Part shown: piece after piece, positions 25,450 to 32,321 of the stretch
How the letters are laid out: every line of letters starts with the position of its first letter
Position numbering within the stretch: the first letter of the stretch is position 1
Origin: a virus
Length of the DNA: 64,000 nucleotides
Direction: 5' to 3' (one strand)
IMG/VR virus record: IMGVR_UViG_3300044646_001257
Span: 1-64,000 of that record
Program-made: the position numbers and the translations under genes
Notes under the pieces: generated by a model
The model's input: the letters and a program-made list of their open reading frames with translations, nothing else
Told to the model about the DNA's origin: nothing
Databases searched by the model: none

Positions 25450-25458
25450 TATAAATAT
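25450..25458 (-). promoter_or_regulatory. Putative late promoter motif ATATTTATA
   Basis: An exact minus-strand copy 16 bases before the ATG at 25433. The same stretch also contains the T4-type TATAAATA on the minus strand, so here the two motifs cannot be separated. Confidence 0.45.
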
Positions 25459-25489
25459 AATCAATGTGGTTAAATATGTAGGAATTATA

Positions 25490-27391
25490 CTATTCTTTTA
25501 TATTTTGTTCATCCATAAAAGATTTTTTACTTCCCTCTCGTAATATTTCTTTTTCTTGGTCTAAAGTTTTTAGTACATCGGTCAATCCTTTAATAGATTC
25601 TAGTGATAGCGGAGACTTGTTTTTATACTTGTGCGTCACAGACAAATCACTACGTCTATTGTTTTCTAATGTACCCAATGGATCTTCGCCAAATCGATAA
25701 TCACGTGCATCTTTTCTACCAGTTTGATCACGTTCTGCTAATTTTGGGGGTGTTGATTTTTCCCCACCAGTTTCACCACCTTTTGGTTCGCCTCCACCTG
25801 GCGGTTCTCCGCCTGGCTCACCGCCAGCTGGCTCGGCGCCGCCTGGTTCACCACCTGGCCCACCACCGGATCCACCGGCTCCTTCTTTATCGTCCTTGTT
25901 TAAGAATGATAATGCTGGATCATTGCCTTCTTCTTCGATTTGTTTAAATCTATATGTACCTTTAGCATCATCGATAAGTTGTTTTTGCAACTCAATCATA
26001 TCTTGATCTGATAAACCAAAAATATTTTCATAGATCCACTTCTTAGAAAATACTTTTTGTTCTTGCATATCTTTGGAGAGTTCGACTTTGCTTTTATATA
26101 CGTCGATCTTTTCTTTTTCAAAGATAGTAGATGGATTGGTCAATTCCAATGTAAAATCGACCAACGATTCATCTCTATATCCTTGTGAATATAAATGAAT
26201 AACCGCAATCTTATTTAACTCACTTACAATAATACGTTGAATACGTTGAACAGTTCTAGCAAAACGTATATCTTCAGCTGCCAATGTAGCTTTACCGCTT
26301 AGACTTTCATCATAACCTAAAAATGCTTTGGGAATCTTAAGCGCTGCCATCATTTTGTTACGCAGATATTCAATATCATCAGTACCTGTCCATTCTAGAC
26401 CAGACAAGTTTTCGATACTTGTACCACTATCACTACCACGAACTGGCAAGAAAAAGTCTTCTACCATGTTCTGCAAATTGAATCTTAAATTGTAGTCGCC
26501 TGTTTGTTGATCCAAATATGGTACTTTTTTCATTTGATCCATAATGCGTTGCATATGGTTATCAACTTCATTTGGAGGAATATTACCGATGTCAACCTTG
26601 AAAATACGTTTTTCAGGAGCACGCATAATACGATGAATTAACATTGCGTCTTCCATCAAACTCAATTGTTTCCATACGCGACGAGCACCTTCTAAAGAAC
26701 TTTTTCCGTATGGCAAAAAGTTACTATCACTCAACAAACGAAAATGTGCAATTTGATAATTTTCCAGATCTTCTAGTTTATTACCATATGGAAGGTTGAC
26801 TTGGAACTTAACAAAATTCTTATTTGATAAATGTGCGTTTTCTACACGGGTTACATAATAAGTGCTCAATGGTTCTACCAAATAAACACCATATTCAGGG
26901 CTAATATGTAAACGTAGATAAAAATCTCCGTATTTGACCATACAACGAGTCCAACTCCAAAGATTGAATTCGATGTTTAAAATGTCATAAAACAAATTGT
27001 GTAGAATTTGCTTGATTTCATCGTTGGATGATTTGATATGAATTACTTCACCCATTTCATTTCTAGTTGTACATTCATCTGCATAGATATCCAATGCAGA
27101 TGCTAGAATTGGATCCATATCCATTGTATCATAATCACGAAATAGTTCTACACGACTACTTTGATATGATAAATTGAAATCTCTTGTGTATTGATTATAT
27201 GAAGTGGTGCGTAATCTATTAAAACGATCTCTTAAACTATTACGATCTGTAGCATACTGAATTTCGTCAGTATCAATTACTTTTAATTTTTTACCACCGA
27301 TATTACGAACAATTACATCATTTGAAAACAAACGTTTCAAACGTGCAAATAATGAACGATTGCGTAATTCTTGAAAAGATTTATCTGCCAT
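25490..27391 (-). CDS. 20: Portal vertex protein, gp20-like
   Basis: The 633-residue protein carries the T4 gp20 signature: DPILASALDIYADECTTRNE, WKQLSLMEDAMLIHRIMRAP followed by EKRIFKVDIGNIPPNE, and EYLRNKMMAALKIPKAFLGY. Portal proteins form the dodecameric ring at one vertex through which DNA is packaged. Residues about 515-565 are a Gly/Pro/Glu-rich low-complexity tract (GGGPGGEPGGAEPAGGEPGG), an unusual addition. It lies directly after the large terminase gene (21-base gap), giving the order 17-20-21 in the minus direction. Confidence 0.93.
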   Translation of the reverse strand: MADKSFQELRNRSLFARLKRLFSNDVIVRNIGGKKLKVIDTDEIQYATDRNSLRDRFNRLRTTSYNQYTRDFNLSYQSSRVELFRDYDTMDMDPILASALDIYADECTTRNEMGEVIHIKSSNDEIKQILHNLFYDILNIEFNLWSWTRCMVKYGDFYLRLHISPEYGVYLVEPLSTYYVTRVENAHLSNKNFVKFQVNLPYGNKLEDLENYQIAHFRLLSDSNFLPYGKSSLEGARRVWKQLSLMEDAMLIHRIMRAPEKRIFKVDIGNIPPNEVDNHMQRIMDQMKKVPYLDQQTGDYNLRFNLQNMVEDFFLPVRGSDSGTSIENLSGLEWTGTDDIEYLRNKMMAALKIPKAFLGYDESLSGKATLAAEDIRFARTVQRIQRIIVSELNKIAVIHLYSQGYRDESLVDFTLELTNPSTIFEKEKIDVYKSKVELSKDMQEQKVFSKKWIYENIFGLSDQDMIELQKQLIDDAKGTYRFKQIEEEGNDPALSFLNKDDKEGAGGSGGGPGGEPGGAEPAGGEPGGEPPGGGEPKGGETGGEKSTPPKLAERDQTGRKDARDYRFGEDPLGTLENNRRSDLSVTHKYKNKSPLSLESIKGLTDVLKTLDQEKEILREGSKKSFMDEQNIKE

Positions 27392-27412
27392 ATTATTCTA
27401 GTATATAAGTAT

Positions 27413-29002
27413 TTACAACAACCAAGTTAAACTTTCTTTTTTGTCATTTACAGTAAATTCCATCGTCTTTTGATGATCAGGTACAGTGCTTACTTGTTTT
27501 GGCACAGTTATTTGACTTGTTACTTTTGATATTTTAGAAACCATTGCTTTATTATAAGCTATTTGTTCGTTTCTAAGTTTTAAAGCTGTTTCACGAATCC
27601 ACAATCCAATGCCTAGTGACATAACTAAATCATCATTATATCCCTTCATAGCCTCAGCTTTAGCTCCATTCCATATAAACACATTCAATTCCTCATAAAG
27701 TCTTTTAGACTTGATTATAACACCTTTTTCTCTAAAAAAGTTTTCTAGTTTACTAATGATTAATGGTCTATTTTTACTAGTGGTTGTAAATCCGGCCACT
27801 AATTTTTTGTCCGCCGAATTTAATTTATTAGTATATGTTTTTTCCACATCTATAACAGTTAAATCAGCTGCACTATAAAATGTATTTTGATAATCTCTAT
27901 CTATAATTTGTTGAAGTGTAGCCCAACCCACGTTATTGTTTTCCACGACTAATAACGCATTATTATATTCAGTTGCAACACTTACCAACAAGTTTCCATA
28001 ATCCTTGGTAGTTAATTGTCCTTTATATTCCGCAACTTGTTCCAATGTTTCTATGTCAAAGATATGAAATGCGCTATAATCTGCTCCATCTCCTCTCGCA
28101 CAGTCGGCCGTTAATATGTAATTTTTACTATAATTTGGATAATCCCATATCCAAAAATCTTGATTATTACCACGTTTTTCAATTGGATCTTTAATATAAG
28201 TTTGTTTATAAAACTCTAAAATATCAATACTCACAACTTGATTACCAGATGTACTAAAATCACAATCACATTCTTGCGCTGCACCTTTTACACCTGACAA
28301 TTCTGTTTGTTTATCTCTCCAAGCTTGATCTCTTTCTGGATGTAGATGCCATGGTAATCGTATTGTTTTAAAGTTGTTCTTACCTTCTTCAGCTTCTACC
28401 CACGTTTTATGAAAGAAATTACCAACACCATTTGGCGTACTTAATATAATAGCTCTACCACCAGTAGACAGTGTATATTGTGATGACAACCAAATTTCTT
28501 CAATACCGTCAATAAATGCAGCTTCGTCAATGATTAGTAAAGATAGTGCGGATGATCGACCAGCGGTACCAGCAGATGATACTGCTTTGATTTGCGATCC
28601 ATTTTTTAGACGTAATGAAAGACGATTGTCTTCTACACAGGGAACTTTTAACCAAGACGGCAAGTTATCATTAGCAAATCTAACTTTGGTAACGATTTCT
28701 TTTGCGGTTTCTTGAGTAATACTAATACAAAGAATATTCTTATCGTTATGGAATGTCATTAACCACAAACTATAAGCTGCTGTAAGAGTACTAATACCCA
28801 TCTGACGACTTTTTAATACAATATTAAGACTATTATCTACGAAGTCTGATAGAGTTGTCTCTTGAAAAGGAAACAATTCAAAGTTACAAGTACCACGAAT
28901 AGGATGTTGGATCTTAACATACTTTTTCATAAAGTATATTGGATCCTCAATACACTTCTTATACTCTTGCTTTATTATTTCTCTTAGATTTGGCTGACTC
29001 AT
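27413..29002 (-). CDS. 17: Large terminase (packaging ATPase-nuclease), gp17-like
   Basis: The 529-residue protein has an N-terminal ATPase with Walker A-type SRQMGIST (residues 65-72), Walker B LLIIDE (155-160) and coupling motif STPNG (188-192), then a C-terminal RNase H-like nuclease with Asp300 in ADCARGDGADYS, Glu354 in LVVENNNVGW and Asp457/458 in GYNDD. It moves DNA into the prohead and cuts concatemers. The Walker A has Ile where T4 has the usual Lys, a deviation that recurs among terminases. It lacks the N-terminal extension of T4 gp17 (610 residues). Its start overlaps the preceding zinc-finger gene by 44 bases, and the portal gene follows. Confidence 0.95.
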   Translation of the reverse strand: MSQPNLREIIKQEYKKCIEDPIYFMKKYVKIQHPIRGTCNFELFPFQETTLSDFVDNSLNIVLKSRQMGISTLTAAYSLWLMTFHNDKNILCISITQETAKEIVTKVRFANDNLPSWLKVPCVEDNRLSLRLKNGSQIKAVSSAGTAGRSSALSLLIIDEAAFIDGIEEIWLSSQYTLSTGGRAIILSTPNGVGNFFHKTWVEAEEGKNNFKTIRLPWHLHPERDQAWRDKQTELSGVKGAAQECDCDFSTSGNQVVSIDILEFYKQTYIKDPIEKRGNNQDFWIWDYPNYSKNYILTADCARGDGADYSAFHIFDIETLEQVAEYKGQLTTKDYGNLLVSVATEYNNALLVVENNNVGWATLQQIIDRDYQNTFYSAADLTVIDVEKTYTNKLNSADKKLVAGFTTTSKNRPLIISKLENFFREKGVIIKSKRLYEELNVFIWNGAKAEAMKGYNDDLVMSLGIGLWIRETALKLRNEQIAYNKAMVSKISKVTSQITVPKQVSTVPDHQKTMEFTVNDKKESLTWLL

Positions 29003-29606
29003 ACTTTTCTTCGTAATCTTTTATCTTAGCGTTTAGTTCTTCTAAACGTTTATAGAGTAGTTCTAAATCTTTATTTAGATCCTCTAGTATTTTATTATAA
29101 TCTTGAATGCCTTCCCATCTTTCAAATGAACCATCTTCTTCTAAGAATTCAACTGGTTTTCCTTGATTTTCTTCGCAGAACTTTTTACTTTCTTCAAACT
29201 TTTTCTTATAATCTTCCAAAATACTACGTTCATTTTTTAAATCCTGAAGTTCGTTATATACGTCGAACATTCCGATTAATTTAAGATTTGTTTGGAAATC
29301 AATAAAACAATCGTAGCAATATCCTGTTTTGGGCCAAACACGATCATCTAAATAATTGCCCCAACGAACATCCATCTTACAACATTTACAACGTTGTTCA
29401 TTGATAATCGTAGCGCGTTTTTGAACTCTACGTTTACTACCATTTTTCCAAACCCATTTACGTCCTTGACCATCCTCCCACTCTTCACCTTCTTTACGGG
29501 TTGAATTTTCCAAATTAGAATCATATCCTACTTGGACGAATGGACGAACGCCATCAACATAATCTTTAACAATATCAAGATTGCTTTTACCTAATGCTCT
29601 TTTCAT
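28959..29606 (-). CDS. Zinc-finger coiled-coil protein overlapping the terminase
   Basis: The 215-residue protein has a basic N-terminal part with WEDGQGRKWVWKNGSKRRVQ, a cysteine cluster (RCKCCKMDV, residues 73-76, paired with CYDC at 97-100) that looks like a zinc finger, and a long coiled coil (about 115-205). Its 3' end overlaps the large terminase start by 44 bases. Position directly before gene 17 and the coiled-coil build are those expected for the small terminase subunit (T4 gp16), but the zinc finger is not typical and I see no clear sequence match. It may be the DNA-recognition partner of the terminase; this is inference from context. Confidence 0.6.
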   Translation of the reverse strand: MKRALGKSNLDIVKDYVDGVRPFVQVGYDSNLENSTRKEGEEWEDGQGRKWVWKNGSKRRVQKRATIINEQRCKCCKMDVRWGNYLDDRVWPKTGYCYDCFIDFQTNLKLIGMFDVYNELQDLKNERSILEDYKKKFEESKKFCEENQGKPVEFLEEDGSFERWEGIQDYNKILEDLNKDLELLYKRLEELNAKIKDYEEKYESAKSKRNNKARV

Positions 29607-29624
29607 AACAAATATGTATTTATT

Positions 29625-30659
29625 TTATTTCTTAAACTTACTTTCCAAACCTTTTATAATAAAACTTCCTGTAATTTTGAAAGGATTGTTATAAATATTT
29701 GGATCTCTAACCACGATTCCTTCATGTTTATCTAAGTCACCAATCTCACTAGTAGCATTCTTTAATACTTCATCTCCTAATTTGATAGTGGTTAAATAAA
29801 CAATGGTATCATTTATAATCTTTTGAACGTCTTGACCGGCAAAATCTTGCGTAATATTTTTGCTGTTTGAAGCATTAATAAATTGTTCACGGGTGATAAG
29901 TGGAAGATCGATTTTTACATTTTTTAACCAGTCTTTTAATGACTTGGTTTCAGCAACTTCTGTAGGATATAATGTTACTGGTTCTCTCAATACTTTGGCC
30001 AAATTTGGATCCGATTTAAATGATGTACCAACGCTGCCTAGTACTTTGAATCCATACTTCATTGCAACCTTATTTAATTTATTGATGTAGGACTGCATTG
30101 CCGCTTTATCATACGGTATTTCAACAGCAACACGGGATTTTACACTACCATCCTTACCAAATGTCTTTGGTTTGATCTCTTTTAAGCCATGAATTGCTAA
30201 AAAGTTTCCAATATCACCATAACCAACTACGTTTGTTGTACCTTCTACATATTCAATATTAAACAATATATTTGGATTGTTCAACAAGCCCAACTTTTTT
30301 AATTCGGATTTGGTACTTGGAATCGCTTCATCGAAAATATTGATTACTTTAGTTCCAATATTAATAAATCCATGACCTGGTTCAAATCTATTTGGCAAAT
30401 CTTCGGGTCTCATGCCCTTAATATCAAGTGGTTTTGCTGATCCACGATCCATTACAAATTGGCTGTTTATCATACGGATACTTGCATTAACACCGTCAAT
30501 CTTTACACTACCGGCGCCTTGCTTCAGAGACTTTACTGCTTTCGCAAATACACCTACCAATTTAGCGCCAGTATTTACAAAATCAAATGGATGTGCCATA
30601 TGTCCACCTGCGCCGCCTTCTTGTATTACCTCACTTAAAATGTTATTTAGTCTTATCAT
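29625..30659 (-). CDS. DNA/RNA ligase-type nucleotidyltransferase with capsid-targeting-like N-terminus
   Basis: The motifs of the covalent nucleotidyltransferase superfamily are visible: motif I KIDG at residues 53-56 (Lys53 as AMP acceptor, in GSVKIDGVNASIR), motif III-like NIEYVEG at 134-140, motif IV EGIVVRD at 313-319 and a motif V lysine near 328 or 336 (PFKITGSFIIKG). No OB-fold domain follows, so it is a bare catalytic core of 344 residues. It may join or cap nucleic acid ends. The N-terminus MIRLNNILSEVIQEGG belongs to the capsid-targeting-like set with LSE as a candidate cut site, so the enzyme may be packaged and injected. It overlaps the flavodoxin-like gene by 17 bases in a four-gene operon. 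Confidence 0.7.
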   Translation of the reverse strand: MIRLNNILSEVIQEGGAGGHMAHPFDFVNTGAKLVGVFAKAVKSLKQGAGSVKIDGVNASIRMINSQFVMDRGSAKPLDIKGMRPEDLPNRFEPGHGFINIGTKVINIFDEAIPSTKSELKKLGLLNNPNILFNIEYVEGTTNVVGYGDIGNFLAIHGLKEIKPKTFGKDGSVKSRVAVEIPYDKAAMQSYINKLNKVAMKYGFKVLGSVGTSFKSDPNLAKVLREPVTLYPTEVAETKSLKDWLKNVKIDLPLITREQFINASNSKNITQDFAGQDVQKIINDTIVYLTTIKLGDEVLKNATSEIGDLDKHEGIVVRDPNIYNNPFKITGSFIIKGLESKFKK

Positions 30660-31416
30660 ATGGTTTTAAAAATGTTTTATCAAATACAGTAATTGCTTTT
30701 TTGTAAGAACTCTTAGTTTCGTCTAAACTATTATTAGTAAATTGCCAATTCCAAAATAATTGGTCTGGTGTTTTGAATCCAAAAAACTGAAGTACTTCTT
30801 TTTGTGTTTGTGTAACATCTTTGCCATTCCAATTTTGTCCAGTTGCAATGAATCCTGAATCAATATTTTTAACAATATTACTTTCTCCCAACGTAGAATG
30901 TCTGTTTTCAATCCAAGTCAATCTTTCGATCAATTTTTGATAAAAACCATTGGCTTGACCCCATCTCACACTAGCAAAAAATAAAACGGTATCACTTTCA
31001 AATAGCTCTTTACTTACTTTCCATAATTCATCGTTCTTATTATTAATACTAGCCCAACAACGATGTTCTCCTGTTGGGTTTTTTTCTTTATCTTTTAAAG
31101 ATGAATCTTTTGTACCACAATGATTTCCCCATTTTGACGATACATTGCCCTCACACGGAACTATATTTAATTTGGTAGTATCTATCAATGATACTTTTTC
31201 TTTACCTAATAATTCTTGCATTTTAATTGCTAATTGTGTACTCTTAGCAATATCGTCTTTGTGACCACTCCATCTATTACTGGTAGTTAACAATAGTACT
31301 TTGTTCTTGGTACGTAAATAATCTATAGTCTTCTTGTATTTACGAGCATAAAGATCCATATCTTGCTCGCTTTGAGGAAGTTTGGCTTCTAATAATAAAT
31401 CGTTTAAACTAATCAT
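30643..31416 (-). CDS. Flavodoxin/FMN-reductase-like protein with capsid-targeting-like N-terminus
   Basis: I place the start at 31416 (MISLNDLLLEAK), which preserves a leader shared with neighbours; a longer reading to 31479 enters the gap before it. After residue 35 the protein looks like the NADPH-dependent FMN reductase/flavodoxin fold: KVLLLTTSNRWSGHKDDIA as the phosphate loop, VSLIDTTKL and PCEG, then FESDTVLFFASVRWGQANGF and KLIERLTWIEN. LLE|A in the leader is a perfect prohead-protease site. A redox or NAD-related function is inferred from fold only. It is in one operon with the ligase-like gene. Confidence 0.6.
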   Translation of the reverse strand: MISLNDLLLEAKLPQSEQDMDLYARKYKKTIDYLRTKNKVLLLTTSNRWSGHKDDIAKSTQLAIKMQELLGKEKVSLIDTTKLNIVPCEGNVSSKWGNHCGTKDSSLKDKEKNPTGEHRCWASINNKNDELWKVSKELFESDTVLFFASVRWGQANGFYQKLIERLTWIENRHSTLGESNIVKNIDSGFIATGQNWNGKDVTQTQKEVLQFFGFKTPDQLFWNWQFTNNSLDETKSSYKKAITVFDKTFLKPYDKTK

Positions 31417-31435
31417 TTTGATAATTGGTATAAAA

Positions 31436-31957
31436 TTATTTGTTTGTTTTTTTAACGCAGTTGGGATATTTTTTACCAAACAATGTTTTCATACCTTTTT
31501 GCGTATATCCCTTCCAACATTTCTCTTCTATATTATTTTCAACCACTCCATATCCAGAACCATATGGAGATGATTTACCAGATTCTGGATTGGATGTTTC
31601 TTTATTTAATTTTATTGTTTTTGCTTTTGAGGCCTCTTTACGTTGTATAGCATAGTCTAAAGCACTTTTCAATCTGCTTTTAACATTTGGATCTTTAGCA
31701 TTTTGATAAGCTGCTCTAACTCTCTGATGTATAAGATTTATAATTTGAGATTGTCTTTTGTGACTTTTTGATTTAAAACCACTACTAGCTAGTGTATCTT
31801 TAATGTCTTGGGATGTTTTAAATTTTACTCTAACCGTATCCTTCGGATTTTCATCGGTATATAATCGTCTATCAGATCCTTTTGGCTTTTTACCAGTTCC
31901 AACTTTTGGATCAGACTCAGATAAAACTTCATTTAAAATGTCAGTTAAACTAATCAT
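31436..31957 (-). CDS. Small basic protein with capsid-targeting-like N-terminus and CWKGY motif
   Basis: The 173-residue protein begins MISLTDILNEVLSESD, with LNE and LSE as candidate protease sites. Residues 40-115 are basic and helical and could bind DNA. The C-terminus CWKGYTQKGMKTLFGKKYPN followed by CV is a short motif that recurs at the ends of many phage structural proteins; its function is not known. The start overlaps the preceding small gene by 4 bases. An internal head protein is the likeliest role given the leader and basic character. Confidence 0.6.
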   Translation of the reverse strand: MISLTDILNEVLSESDPKVGTGKKPKGSDRRLYTDENPKDTVRVKFKTSQDIKDTLASSGFKSKSHKRQSQIINLIHQRVRAAYQNAKDPNVKSRLKSALDYAIQRKEASKAKTIKLNKETSNPESGKSSPYGSGYGVVENNIEEKCWKGYTQKGMKTLFGKKYPNCVKKTNK

Positions 31958-32244
31958 TTTGCTAACTCGTCTAGTTTATTTTGCATTGTCATACCACGAA
32001 TGACTTCAGGTGTGCCGCCATTGTCTCTATTAAAATAACGTTTATAATTGCTTAGTGCAACGTCTAATCTAGCCTTATCAATTGGTTCTTTTGATAAAAT
32101 ATCCTTTACCATTTTTAAGTTATTAACTACCAAAACATTTGTGTCATCGATTACCTTGTCAATTAACTTTAAAAGAGATGGATCTACGGCGTTTTTAACT
32201 TGTGGGTTAGTTAAATCCTCAACGATTCGTGTTAATAGTATCAT
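31954..32244 (-). CDS. Small helical protein with capsid-targeting-like N-terminus
   Basis: Starting at 32244 (MILLTRIVEDLTNP) gives a 96-residue helical protein; the longer reading to 32265 begins inside the promoter-like motif. IVE|D in the leader is a possible prohead-protease site, though weaker than in its neighbours. The body (LLKLIDKVIDDTNVLVVNN and DKARLDVALSNYKRYF) has no recognised domain. It is the first gene of the four-gene operon 32244-29625, behind a terminator and an ATATTTATA motif 3 bases before its ATG. Confidence 0.55.
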   Translation of the reverse strand: MILLTRIVEDLTNPQVKNAVDPSLLKLIDKVIDDTNVLVVNNLKMVKDILSKEPIDKARLDVALSNYKRYFNRDNGGTPEVIRGMTMQNKLDELAK

Positions 32245-32247
32245 AAA

Positions 32248-32256
32248 TATAAATAT
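32248..32256 (-). promoter_or_regulatory. Putative late promoter motif ATATTTATA
   Basis: An exact minus-strand copy ending 3 bases before the ATG at 32244, just downstream of the sheath terminator. This fits the start of a new transcript. Confidence 0.55.
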
Positions 32257-32271
32257 ACAGATCAAACAAAA

Positions 32272-32297
32272 AACCCCGCTTATTTCTAAGCGGGGTT
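32272..32297 (-). terminator. Intrinsic terminator after sheath gene
   Basis: A perfect 11-bp stem (32272-32282 with 32287-32297), a 4-base loop and a GC-rich core CCCCGCTTA/TAAGCGGGG; the minus-strand transcript then reads TTTTGTTTG. It lies 25 bases after the sheath stop. The loop bases are the same as in the terminator after the major capsid gene. Confidence 0.9.
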
Positions 32298-32321
32298 CTG
32301 TTTAATTTTCTTTATCCTAGA

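Noticed and set aside
25434-25489. T4-type late promoter TATAAATA as the general late signal
   Set aside because: Read on the coding strand, most copies are ATATTTATA and not TATAAATA; the T4 form appears only on the opposite strand or by overlap, as here.
30643-31479. Longer start for the flavodoxin-like protein at 31479
   Set aside because: It would overlap the preceding gene and hide the leader MISLNDLLLEA, which is shared with its neighbours.
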